Source: Eggerthella sp. CAG:368 (GTDB lineage: Bacteria > Actinomycetota > Coriobacteriia > Coriobacteriales > Eggerthellaceae). Taken from it: a DNA stretch of 33,056 nucleotides. The notes beneath the pieces were generated by a model, which was not told the DNA's origin, ran no database searches, and worked only from the letters and a program-made list of their open reading frames with translations. The stretch is taken from positions 1 to 33,056 of the forward strand of contig FR895492.1 in the NCBI GenBank assembly GCA_000434775.1, given 5' to 3'. The translations under genes were made by a program, and so were the position numbers. How positions within the stretch are numbered: position 1 is the first letter of the stretch; the number at the start of each line of letters is the position of its first letter. This document shows, piece after piece, positions 6,421 through 15,109 of the stretch.

Positions 6421-6688
6421 GTTTCGGATTTTAGTCAAAATACAGAAGGTAAAAATAGCTATTGAACAGGTATTATAGGTAAAACAAATAAAAGAAACCG
6501 TCCCCGCTATAGGATGAACCCACCTACTCTAGGTGGGTGCTCGCAGCGCGCTTCCTGGCTTTCGTATCAACGGATACGAATCTCCATTCCGAGCGCAATC
6601 TGAAGCTCCCTATAAATAATCATCGGTCCATCGCGAACACGGGAACGGCTTACTTTTAGTATACGGTGATCTTTCTAAAAGAAAAGCC
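6421..6688. other. hairpin-rich intergenic scar without an intact gene
   Basis: This stretch holds no convincing gene. It contains AAAGAAACCGTCCCCG (6491-6506), which resembles repeats seen beside REP-associated transposases. It also has three hairpins: CCCACCT/AGGTGGG (6519-6537), TTCGTATC/GATACGAA (6561-6580) and CTTTTAG/CTAAAAG (6653-6681). The middle part is more GC-rich than its surroundings. Together with the integrase remnant it looks like leftover mobile-element DNA. Confidence 0.45.
6567..6674 (-). pseudogene. short protein-like fragment, possible gene remnant
   Basis: A stop-to-stop minus-strand frame of 36 codons reads as a plausible protein C-terminus, including SRVRDGPMIIYRELQIALG and ending MEIRIR. 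It has no start with a ribosome-binding site other than an internal ATG (6621-6623), and its 5' part is missing. I do not recognise the family. It may be cargo of the lost element or a chance frame. Confidence 0.25.
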
Positions 6689-6719
6689 TTGACAGGCGTA
6701 GATAATGCAAATGGATTAT
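6689..6719 (+). promoter_or_regulatory. probable promoter of the addB-addA operon
   Basis: A perfect -35 TTGACA (6689-6694) is followed by GATTAT (6714-6719) at 19-bp spacing. The start would lie near 6726, about 40 nt before the TTG start of addB. Confidence 0.45.
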
Positions 6720-6765
6720 TGTTTTTTCGGTACTATATGCATGTGCTAAACGAAAGGGGCAGTAA

Positions 6766-9471
6766 TTGAGAGATAAAGCCACAGTATTTGTGTCTTCCTT
6801 TGAAGAAGCTGACCTGTATCGAAAAAGCTATTCCAAAACAACCAAACGTGCTGCTTTGGGGTTGCAGGTAATTCCTTTTCTTGCTTGGCTTCAAGATCAA
6901 TGGGATATATGGGGTGATTCAAGGAGACTTATTTCTCCACTGGAGCGAACAATCTTAGTTTCAAAAGTTGTTCGTGAACACGGAGGAATTGCTTCTTCAG
7001 AGGGGGCAGTGCAATTGTTCTCTCGGTATATTTACGAAGTGGCGGGTTCGACGGTTTTTGAGAACGCTCTCAATTCCCTTGATTCGTATGAAGGCATTGT
7101 GCGTGAGGTTCTTGAGATTGTAGCTTCGTATAAAAAAACTGCCCTCGCACACCATTTTATTGAAGCAGGAGAAGCTTTTGCGTTTCTCCCAACTGCGGCT
7201 TTTTCGTGCTCTTTTTCCCTGTCAGAATCGTTTGTTCCACCCTTTTTTCTTCAAGAATTCATTGACGCTCATCGAGACATGTTTTCATCAGCCGATAAAG
7301 CTGCAAAGGGTTTTACTGAAACGATAATTAAGCCATTGCCAGAAGATATTTCAGTGGAGTTTTTATTTCCCTCGGGAGCTACTTCTCAAGGTTCTTTGCT
7401 TGCGGAGCGAATTGAATCATGGCTTAGTGATGCAATTCAAAAGCAGTGTTTTTCAAATGTTCTATTATTGTGCGCTACTCCTCTTGAGCTCTTCGATACA
7501 CTTTTGTCGCGCATGCAGTCAAGGGAAATAAATGCGGCGGTTTCTGGTATTCGCCCTTTTGCAGAAACACTTTTTGGCAAAAGTTATTTTGCGCTTCATG
7601 CTTTTTTTACGGATCATTCTTTTAGTGCGTTGAGTGACTATCTGAAATCCCCGTATTCGGGTGCAAGCATATTTGATTCCTATCAGATAAATTCCTTGCT
7701 TAGAAGCGAAAAGCGCTTTGACGATAAAGAAATTCGAGAGGTTATAGAAAAGAAAGCTTCTCATTTTTCGTATGCTGAAGAACTTTTTGAAACCATTGAT
7801 GCTTCGCTTATTCTTGACTACTTTAAAGATGTTGCAATCAAGTGTTTCGCTCATGATGAGGCTTTGCTGCAGGAGGAAATCGAGGCTATTTCTTCTTTGC
7901 GCTCTCTCTACGAGGCGGCGAGGATGTTCAATAGTTCCATCGAAGAAGTTTCGCTTTTTGCTGAATCCCTTACTGTTAGAAGCAGGAAAATAATTGACGC
8001 CAATCAACCTGTACAGGTTTTATTTGCGACTCATCATGAGGCGTTTAATGTTGCCCCACAAGGGTTTAATACCGTGGTCATGTGTGATTTGGATGCGCGC
8101 TTCTTTAGTTCGAGTAATGTTTTTGCTGCATTTTTGCATATCGATGAAGCGCTTGGTATTTCATTTGCTGAGTCTTTTTTACGGGAGCAACGCGTGATGA
8201 TGATGCAGGCTGAAAGATGCGCTTTTGAGCGTTTTGCGTGTGAACAGGTTCTTGTATCGCCCGAGGGGGAAGAAACATATCCCGCTTTTTTCTTTGATGA
8301 GCTTCTTTCGTTCTATGAAAAAGAAGGGAGTGAAGAACCGTTTTCTCTTGATGCAGAACGTTGTTTTGTGTTTCAGCGGGGAGAAGAGTATTTATTCGAT
8401 AATCTGCTTATCCAAGAAGAAAGTGAAGGTGCTTCACTTTGTGCGGAAGCTGCCGGCAAAAGTAAAGAGCTACCTGTGCTCGTTGTTCCAAAAGTTATTC
8501 GGGGAATGCTTTCTGAAGACGCAAAATCCAATCTCATTCTTCCGCGTACTCAGCTTCATTACTGCAAGCCCATACAGGCCGTGAGCCCTTCTGACATTGA
8601 AGCGTATGTGATGTGTCCATATCGATGGTTTATTGAGCGAAGAATCAATCCAAAAAAACTCGACTTTGAACGAGGATCTCTCGAACAGGGTGTCTTTGTG
8701 CATGAAATGTTCGCTGACTTGTATCGCATAATGAAGGAGGATTATAGTCTTTCGCGTGTTACTGAAGCCAATTTTGAGCAGGTTTCAAAGATATTTAATA
8801 CCTTGTTTGAACAGAAGCTTAAAGAGCAGACAGAAGACGATTCAGCTCACTATGTATTGGAATCTGAGCTCGACATAATAGAGGGTGAGCACTTAAAAGA
8901 AACTCTTCTTGCTTCTTTAGAGCAGCAGGCCAGGATGCTGCCTTCCTACGTCCCCGCCTGTCATGAAAAGGCGCTTACGGTATCTGATGGTATTCTGTAT
9001 GCGGGTGTACCGTTGATTGGGCGGGTTGATCGTGTTGATGTGAGTTCGGATGGCAAAAATTTCGTTGTTTTTGACTACAAAGGAAACATTGCTAATCACA
9101 AGGCGGGTTATAACCCTGATAAGCAAGAGTTTTCACTTCCTCAAAAAATTCAAGCACTTATTTATGCTCAAGCTCTCAGAAAGATATTTCCTGATAAAAC
9201 TTGTTCAGGCGCACTGTATCTTTCGTATCGTTCTATGGAAGATAGTGAAACTCTCGCGGGTTCTTACAATGAGTCTGTTCTTGATCTTTCTAGTTTTGCC
9301 AAAAAAACAAGTGTTGTGGCGATGAATTTTGGCGCATATCTTGATCTAGTTGAGGAAGCTTTAGTTCCGTATTTAAAACGCATGTTTTCAGGAGATATAG
9401 CTCCCAACCCCTGTAACTCTAAGGCTTGCACCTATTGCTCTGTTGCAAATTGTGATCGGAAATGCCAATGA
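6766..9471 (+). CDS. addB: AddB-like PD-(D/E)XK nuclease subunit
   Basis: Partner subunit of a double-strand-break resection helicase-nuclease. The 901-residue protein has a long divergent N-terminal part. From about residue 609 it carries a RecB/AddB nuclease domain: SDIEAYVMCPYRWF with Cys617, RGSLEQGVFVHEMF, GRVDRVD near 752-758 and FDYKGN with D770 and K772. It ends in a cysteine cluster (C883, C888, C891, C896, C900). One early cysteine plus a late cluster is the AddB/Cas4-type iron-sulphur arrangement. The AddB N-terminus usually keeps a degenerate or intact P-loop, but none is visible here, so ATP-driven motor work probably rests with the partner. The start is TTG 6766 behind AAAGGGG (6753-6759); no ATG is nearby. 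Its stop overlaps the addA start (ATGA). Confidence 0.75.
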   Translation: MRDKATVFVSSFEEADLYRKSYSKTTKRAALGLQVIPFLAWLQDQWDIWGDSRRLISPLERTILVSKVVREHGGIASSEGAVQLFSRYIYEVAGSTVFENALNSLDSYEGIVREVLEIVASYKKTALAHHFIEAGEAFAFLPTAAFSCSFSLSESFVPPFFLQEFIDAHRDMFSSADKAAKGFTETIIKPLPEDISVEFLFPSGATSQGSLLAERIESWLSDAIQKQCFSNVLLLCATPLELFDTLLSRMQSREINAAVSGIRPFAETLFGKSYFALHAFFTDHSFSALSDYLKSPYSGASIFDSYQINSLLRSEKRFDDKEIREVIEKKASHFSYAEELFETIDASLILDYFKDVAIKCFAHDEALLQEEIEAISSLRSLYEAARMFNSSIEEVSLFAESLTVRSRKIIDANQPVQVLFATHHEAFNVAPQGFNTVVMCDLDARFFSSSNVFAAFLHIDEALGISFAESFLREQRVMMMQAERCAFERFACEQVLVSPEGEETYPAFFFDELLSFYEKEGSEEPFSLDAERCFVFQRGEEYLFDNLLIQEESEGASLCAEAAGKSKELPVLVVPKVIRGMLSEDAKSNLILPRTQLHYCKPIQAVSPSDIEAYVMCPYRWFIERRINPKKLDFERGSLEQGVFVHEMFADLYRIMKEDYSLSRVTEANFEQVSKIFNTLFEQKLKEQTEDDSAHYVLESELDIIEGEHLKETLLASLEQQARMLPSYVPACHEKALTVSDGILYAGVPLIGRVDRVDVSSDGKNFVVFDYKGNIANHKAGYNPDKQEFSLPQKIQALIYAQALRKIFPDKTCSGALYLSYRSMEDSETLAGSYNESVLDLSSFAKKTSVVAMNFGAYLDLVEEALVPYLKRMFSGDIAPNPCNSKACTYCSVANCDRKCQ

Positions 9472-12400
9472 ATCTTGAAACAGCTACTCCTCAACAGCGA
9501 GAGGTGATAACAACTCTCGATAAACCCCTAATGGTTGCCGCAGGAGCGGGAAGCGGAAAAACCTTCACGCTCACTCAGCGCGTAGTCTATGCTCTTTTAC
9601 CTCAGGGCTCGAGTGATTCTTCATATCTACGGAGTATCGATGAAGTGTTGGCAACGACATTTACGAAAAAAGCAGCGGGGGAGCTGAAATCTCGAATTAA
9701 AAACCAACTTCTTGCTGAGGGATTGGTGAGCGAGGCTCTTAAAACTGATGACGCTTGGGTTTCGACCATGCATGGTATCTGTTCTCGTATTTTGCGCGAA
9801 AACGCTTTTTTGTTAAATCTAGACCCTGCTTTTGAGATTATTGCTGAAGAAGACGCTCGGGTATTAATGGAACAGGCTTTCGAGAGTGTGGTGAATCAGG
9901 CACGTAAAGAAAACGACCGAGCTCTGCTTGATTTACTTGATGTGTATAGCATTCGTGCGAATAGCAATGGAACGGCAGTTTTTGAGATGTGTAATGCGGT
10001 GATTGATAAAGCACTTGCAACACGAAAAGGTTTTGCTTCTATCAATCTTCCAAAAATAGGCTGTAAGCCTAATCTTGTTCTTCGGCAAATGTTAGAGCTG
10101 GGAGAATCCTTTGTTGATGTTGCAAATGAATGGATAAAACCGAATGCAACGGACCTTAAGAATTTGCAAGCAATTGAGGATGCCCTCGCAATAACTCAGT
10201 TGTATTTGACGGATAATCCCAATCTTTCGTTTACTGAGACTGAATTTGATTCTAAGCAATTTTTACAGGTGTTTTATTCATTCCCTAAAACGTCTCCAAA
10301 GTTTCGGATGAAAAAAGAAGATGCTTACTTTTTTGAGGATTATCGTCTGACGTATGCGACGCTTTCTGCTCAGGTTAATCAGGCTATAGGAACGCACTAT
10401 GCGCAGGTACTTGTTCGTTTTGCATCATTAGTGTATGAGTGTTTTCAGGCCTTGAAGGGATCTTCGCTCTTAGATAACACCGATCAGCTACGAAAGGCTG
10501 TTTGGGCGCTCGAAACCTACCCTGAAATTGCTCAAGCTTTGCGCGAGCGATTTAACCTTGTGATGATTGATGAGTTTCAGGATACCGATCAGCTTCAGGT
10601 CGCACTATTGGAAAACATTCTTCATGAAGATGGTTCTAATGTATGTACAGTTGGCGACGCGCAACAGAGCATCTATCGGTTCCGTGGTGCGGATGTTTCA
10701 GTGTTTCATGAGTTTAGAGACTATGTTGGTACACGGTTCAATAACGCGCGTTTTGTCAATTTGCCTGATAATTTTAGAAGCCATAAGGATATTTTGAGTT
10801 TTGTTGACTTTGTTTTTTCGGCTCCTCAGTTCTTTGGTGAGAAGTTTTTATCGCTTAACCCCCGATCGGCTATCAATGATGAGTTTGACCCTGTTTTCGC
10901 TCATGAACCGCGCATTATTATGCAGGTAATTGACGTTCAAAAGCCCGCAGTAGTGGCAGATGCTCGTCGCAGAGCAGCTCAGGAAATCGCTCAGCACTTT
11001 TCAAAGTTGCGCGATAGGGGTGTTTCTCCTGATGAGATGGTAATTCTCCTTGGAAGCATGTCTAATGTGGGATGCTATGCGGATGCTCTTCAGGAAGCTG
11101 GCTTTGAAAGTATTATTACGGGTGGCTCCGTTTTTTCGAAGGCAGAAGAAATTGAGCTTATGTGCAATCTTTTGCGCGTTTGTGCAAACCCCTTTGATTC
11201 ACTTGCACTCTATACAGTTCTTTCCTCCGATATGTTTGCTGTTTCTGATGCGACTTTTTTAGCTCTTGCGACTACCGAAGAAGAGGGAAGAATCAAAAAA
11301 CAGGATATTGCCCTTGGATTTATGTATGGCACCGATGATATGTTCATCTCGCTTTCCTTGTTGGAGCGTGATACGTTACATCATGCTAGGGCTTGCATCG
11401 ATAAACTTTGCCAGGAATCAATAGGTGTAGGTGTCGTGCGTGCTCTAAAGCATCTATTTGTTTCGACGGGATATTTTTCGCGTCTTGAGCAGTCGGGAGC
11501 ACAAGGTCTTGCAACGGCCGGAAATATTTATAAAGCTCTTGATATGATTTCCGAGTTTGAAACCTCTGGAATGGGCGCGTCGCAGATAATCGATGCTTTT
11601 TCGGCAAGACTTGCGGCTTCGAAGGAAGCTCCGGGGGTTCTTTCGACCACTTCATCAAGTTTTGTGAAAATTATGACTGTTCATGCAAGTAAAGGCCTTG
11701 AGTTTCCGCATGTTGCCCTTTCGGAGCTTAATGCGGGTACCGTGAATGAGGAATTGTTTTGTGTGGAAGCAAATCAGGGTATCACGCAAATTTCTTTGAA
11801 GCCTAAGCTTTCATCCGCGCAGAAAAAGATTTCAGATGAGCTAAAAGCACTCTTAGTTGAAAGCGAAAATTATCAGCCTCAAGATGATGAACTGTCCTTC
11901 GTTGCTCTTCATCAACGTCGAGCGAAAAAAGAATTAGAGGAAGCCAAGCGTTTGCTCTACGTTGCTCTTACGAGGGCAAGCAAGTCATTGTTCTTGAACT
12001 GTACAGTCGGAGGAAACGCCTCTTTTGACTATTCAAAAAAAGGTATTATTTACGATTTGAAAACAGTTCTTGGCTGGAATAATGATGATGAATTTCAGCG
12101 CATATCCTACGGTGGAACCATGCCTCTTTCCTTTCGTTTCATCGCCTTGAAGGATGTCTCGGAGCAGGCAGACGAGAAAACAACAATTCAAGAAGAGTAC
12201 TATGAGTTGTATCCTGCTTCTTCCCAAACATCTTCTTTGAGTGTATATGAAAATGCCTGTTCAAATACCGTTTCCTATTCCTCTTTAGCCAAAAAGCTCG
12301 AGAGTAACAGGCATGATAAAAGACAACCATCGTATCAGCTCCATGAGGGAGATTTTGATAGTATTTTCAATCTGAGTGAATCGCGCGATGAAGCTCTTGA

Positions 12401-12983
12401 ATTTGGCAGAGGATTTCATCGTTGCGCACAGAAGTTGGTTTTGGAGGCGCGAAACCAGGAGGATCGCTTGGGATGGTTGTTGTCTTTGGATGAAGCGTAT
12501 GTAACGCATCTTCAGAGAAATCTTGACTTCTCTCATCATCTCCAAAATAGACTGCAACAGGCACTTGAGGCTTGGCTTTCGCGCGATGTACTAAATAAGT
12601 TGCTTGCATGCGAATTCATTGACGCGGAAGTTCCTTTCATGGTTTCTTTATCGGCTGATGAGGACGAGATCTTTCTTGAGGGTGAAATAGATGCCTTGGG
12701 GATAAACTCAAACGAGGAGGCGTTTTTTGTTGACTATAAAACAGGCGGTTCGCTTTTAGAAACCGCAGAAGAGGTGTATCAAAAACATCTTTTACAGGCT
12801 CAATGCTATGCCTATGCTCTTTTAAGGGAAGGCTTTTCGAGAGTTGTTGGTACGTTTATTCGTGTTGATTTTTTGGCCCAGGATAGCGAAACGGGAGCTG
12901 ATTCGGTTTCGTATAGCTTTGATAAAAGTGATACAAGCAAGCTAAAGAAGGCTGTTCTCGCGGCGTATGCGATGTGCAGTTAG
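9468..12983 (+). CDS. addA: AddA-like UvrD-family helicase-nuclease
   Basis: Motor and nuclease subunit that unwinds and trims DNA ends for recombination. The 1171-residue protein has the superfamily-1 motifs in order: Walker A AGAGSGKT (25-32), DEFQDTD (about 368-374), GDAQQSIYRFRGAD (about 396-409), LPDNFRSH, TVHASKGLEFPHV (about 737) and LLYVALTRA (about 829). A C-terminal PD-(D/E)XK domain has FGRGFHRCAQ, EGEIDALG (about 1070) and VDYKTGG (about 1088-1094). The domain plan and length match AddA. I chose ATG 9468 rather than 9462, because GGAAA at 9458-9462 leaves no room for the earlier start and ATGA coupling to addB is typical. Actinobacterial AdnAB is the main alternative, but its two motor subunits differ from this pair. 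Confidence 0.88.
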   Translation: MNLETATPQQREVITTLDKPLMVAAGAGSGKTFTLTQRVVYALLPQGSSDSSYLRSIDEVLATTFTKKAAGELKSRIKNQLLAEGLVSEALKTDDAWVSTMHGICSRILRENAFLLNLDPAFEIIAEEDARVLMEQAFESVVNQARKENDRALLDLLDVYSIRANSNGTAVFEMCNAVIDKALATRKGFASINLPKIGCKPNLVLRQMLELGESFVDVANEWIKPNATDLKNLQAIEDALAITQLYLTDNPNLSFTETEFDSKQFLQVFYSFPKTSPKFRMKKEDAYFFEDYRLTYATLSAQVNQAIGTHYAQVLVRFASLVYECFQALKGSSLLDNTDQLRKAVWALETYPEIAQALRERFNLVMIDEFQDTDQLQVALLENILHEDGSNVCTVGDAQQSIYRFRGADVSVFHEFRDYVGTRFNNARFVNLPDNFRSHKDILSFVDFVFSAPQFFGEKFLSLNPRSAINDEFDPVFAHEPRIIMQVIDVQKPAVVADARRRAAQEIAQHFSKLRDRGVSPDEMVILLGSMSNVGCYADALQEAGFESIITGGSVFSKAEEIELMCNLLRVCANPFDSLALYTVLSSDMFAVSDATFLALATTEEEGRIKKQDIALGFMYGTDDMFISLSLLERDTLHHARACIDKLCQESIGVGVVRALKHLFVSTGYFSRLEQSGAQGLATAGNIYKALDMISEFETSGMGASQIIDAFSARLAASKEAPGVLSTTSSSFVKIMTVHASKGLEFPHVALSELNAGTVNEELFCVEANQGITQISLKPKLSSAQKKISDELKALLVESENYQPQDDELSFVALHQRRAKKELEEAKRLLYVALTRASKSLFLNCTVGGNASFDYSKKGIIYDLKTVLGWNNDDEFQRISYGGTMPLSFRFIALKDVSEQADEKTTIQEEYYELYPASSQTSSLSVYENACSNTVSYSSLAKKLESNRHDKRQPSYQLHEGDFDSIFNLSESRDEALEFGRGFHRCAQKLVLEARNQEDRLGWLLSLDEAYVTHLQRNLDFSHHLQNRLQQALEAWLSRDVLNKLLACEFIDAEVPFMVSLSADEDEIFLEGEIDALGINSNEEAFFVDYKTGGSLLETAEEVYQKHLLQAQCYAYALLREGFSRVVGTFIRVDFLAQDSETGADSVSYSFDKSDTSKLKKAVLAAYAMCS

Positions 12984-13107
12984 GGGTATTCTGAATCAAG
13001 GTTGCGGCTGTTCATTTTAGCCAAACTGCATTACGTTCCATTGTCGAGTTATTTACAGCTTATTAACAATAGCCCAGGGACACAAAACGGAAGTTAGTCT
13101 GCTTCTG

Positions 13108-13113
13108 TATCAT
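13108..13113 (+). promoter_or_regulatory. candidate -10 of rarA
   Basis: TATCAT lies 15 nt before ATG 13129. No -35 is recognisable at the right distance, and transcription from it would give an almost leaderless mRNA. The 145-bp gap after addA otherwise shows only a weak TTGTCG/TAACAA pair (13041-13069). Confidence 0.25.
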
Positions 13114-13128
13114 GATAGAGTAGAGCTC

Positions 13129-14433
13129 ATGGATACCTTATTTACTGAGATAGAAAATGAAGTAAAGAATGAGAATGCGCCTCTTGCCGTTCGTATGCGC
13201 CCGCGTGTTCTTGACGATTTGGTTGGTCAGGAAAAAGCACTCGGAAAGGGTACGTGGCTTAGAAGTGCCATAGAAAATGATTCACTTTCATCTGTCATTT
13301 TGTATGGACCTGCGGGTACGGGTAAAACCTCTCTTTCGCGAGTAATTGCGCATACAACGCACGCTCATTTTGTTGAAGTTTCCGCCATTGGAGGCACGGT
13401 CTCTGACCTCAGAAGAGAGATTGGTGAGGCGGAAAAAAGACTTCTTCATCAGGGAATAAAAACAATACTTTTTGTTGATGAAATACATCGTTTTAATCGT
13501 GCTCAGCAGGATGCTCTTCTGCATGCTGTAGAAGATGGAACTGTGGTTCTCATTGGTGCTACGACGGAAAACCCTTTTTTCGAAGTTAATTCAGCTCTTA
13601 TTTCACGTTCTCGCATCGTTGAGCTGCACTCCCTTTCAAAAGAAAATCTTGCAGAGATTATTGCCCGTGCGTTGGTTGATGATCGGGGATTGAAAGGGCT
13701 CTATTCTCTTGATGACGAGGCTCGTGATGCTATTTTGCTTTTGGCAGATGGTGATGCGCGTAGCGCTCTCAATACGCTTTCCTTGTCTTCGGATTTAGCA
13801 AAGGCGGAAGGGTCAAACATAATTACTGAGGATATGGTTAGGCGCGCTGTACCTCATAGGATGCTTCCCTATGACAAAAACAAAGATATGCACTACGACA
13901 TTATCTCAGCCTTTATTAAGTCTATGAGGGGTTCTGATCCCGATGCTGCGCTGTATTGGCTTGCTCGTATGATAGATGGAGGAGAAGATCCAAAGTTTAT
14001 TGCACGCCGTATTTTAATTTTTGCTTCCGAAGATATTGGAAATGCAGATCCTCAAGCGCTTCTTGTTGCGCATGCAGTTTTTAAGGCTACAGAAGTCATT
14101 GGTTATCCTGAGTGCAGAATCAATCTTGCTCAGGGAGCGGTGTATATGGCACTCGCACCTAAATCAAACGCCTCCTATGCGGGTTTAGCTGCTGCCTTTG
14201 AGGAGATAAAGCATGGACCCGTTCGTAGTGTTCCTTCGTATTTAAGAGATAGACATCGTCCTGGTTCAGAGGAGTATGGTGAATATCTCTATCCCCATTC
14301 GCAGCCAAGCGGTTATGCGAATCAACGCTATTTGCCGGAAGGGCTTGAGCAGGGTTGTTTCTATACTCCTGGGGAGCGTGGATGGGAAAGCTACCGTGTT
14401 GATGCGGTTATCCGAGACAAGACTGGTTTGTAA
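13129..14433 (+). CDS. rarA: replication-associated recombination protein A (AAA+ ATPase)
   Basis: RarA/MgsA is a clamp-loader-like AAA+ ATPase that acts at stalled replication forks. The 434-residue protein has the clamp-loader-type VRMRPRVLDDLVGQ start (21-34), Walker A GPAGTGKT (60-67), Walker B FVDEIHRFN (115-123), a sensor GATTENP and an arginine-bearing SALISRSR stretch. The C-terminal tetramerisation part contains RRILIFASEDIGNADP and ends in HSQPSGYANQRYLPEGL, a hallmark of the family. In M. tuberculosis rarA also lies a few genes before alaS. The ribosome-binding site is poor (GAGTAGAG). Confidence 0.95.
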   Translation: MDTLFTEIENEVKNENAPLAVRMRPRVLDDLVGQEKALGKGTWLRSAIENDSLSSVILYGPAGTGKTSLSRVIAHTTHAHFVEVSAIGGTVSDLRREIGEAEKRLLHQGIKTILFVDEIHRFNRAQQDALLHAVEDGTVVLIGATTENPFFEVNSALISRSRIVELHSLSKENLAEIIARALVDDRGLKGLYSLDDEARDAILLLADGDARSALNTLSLSSDLAKAEGSNIITEDMVRRAVPHRMLPYDKNKDMHYDIISAFIKSMRGSDPDAALYWLARMIDGGEDPKFIARRILIFASEDIGNADPQALLVAHAVFKATEVIGYPECRINLAQGAVYMALAPKSNASYAGLAAAFEEIKHGPVRSVPSYLRDRHRPGSEEYGEYLYPHSQPSGYANQRYLPEGLEQGCFYTPGERGWESYRVDAVIRDKTGL

Positions 14434-14468
14434 AGTGGTATATTTATCTAAGCTAGAAGGAGGATGTA

Positions 14469-15104
14469 ATGGAGTTTTTTGAATCTTTGATACCAGTAGG
14501 GATTGTTCTGCTTTGTCTTGCAGGAATTGTTGCCCTTGTTGCTCTTGCGTATCTTTTTATCACCTTGGTAAAAGTGGTAAAAGGTGCTGTAGTAAAAGTT
14601 GAACCTATGATTGATGATGCTCAAGAAATTGTAACGAAGGTTAAGCCAGTGGTTGATAAGGTTGATCCGTTAATGGATCGCGCTACGTTAACTATCGATG
14701 CGGTTAATCTTGAGATCATGCGTGTAGATCAGATTCTTGAAGATGTGAATAGTGTTTCAACAAATGTTTCTAAGGCTACGGGTTCTTTGGATGCGGTTGC
14801 TTCAGCCCCTTTAGACATTATCGGTACCGTAACGGGAAAAATTCGTGATCGCATTGCTCCTCATGCTTCTTCTGATACTTCCGTTGGCTGTTTTGTTGAT
14901 GCGGTTGATACTGGTCTAGAGGCGGTAGGCGAAAAAGTATCTGATTTACAGGATCAGTCTGAAGTTCGCAAAATCGAGCGCGAAGCAAAATATGAAGCTC
15001 GTTGTGCAACTCTTGAGCGTACCAATGAGGTTTCTGCTAACTTGAAGAGTGCAGCAGCTATTCAGGCAAACAAAACCGCTTCTTCGGTAACAGAGGAGAA
15101 GTAG
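14469..15104 (+). CDS. DUF948-like membrane-anchored coiled-coil protein
   Basis: I recognise only the architecture. One N-terminal membrane helix (about residues 9-37) is followed by a long helical region with heptad-like repeats (VEPMIDDAQEIVTKVKPVVD and onward to about 115), then a charged tail rich in E, R and K. This resembles DUF948 proteins of Gram-positive bacteria, whose function is not settled. GAAGGAGG at 14457-14464 is an excellent ribosome-binding site for ATG 14469. The gene lies 35 nt after rarA and 5 nt before the permease gene, suggesting an operon and possibly a shared envelope role. Confidence 0.7.
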   Translation: MEFFESLIPVGIVLLCLAGIVALVALAYLFITLVKVVKGAVVKVEPMIDDAQEIVTKVKPVVDKVDPLMDRATLTIDAVNLEIMRVDQILEDVNSVSTNVSKATGSLDAVASAPLDIIGTVTGKIRDRIAPHASSDTSVGCFVDAVDTGLEAVGEKVSDLQDQSEVRKIEREAKYEARCATLERTNEVSANLKSAAAIQANKTASSVTEEK

Positions 15105-15109
15105 CAAAG

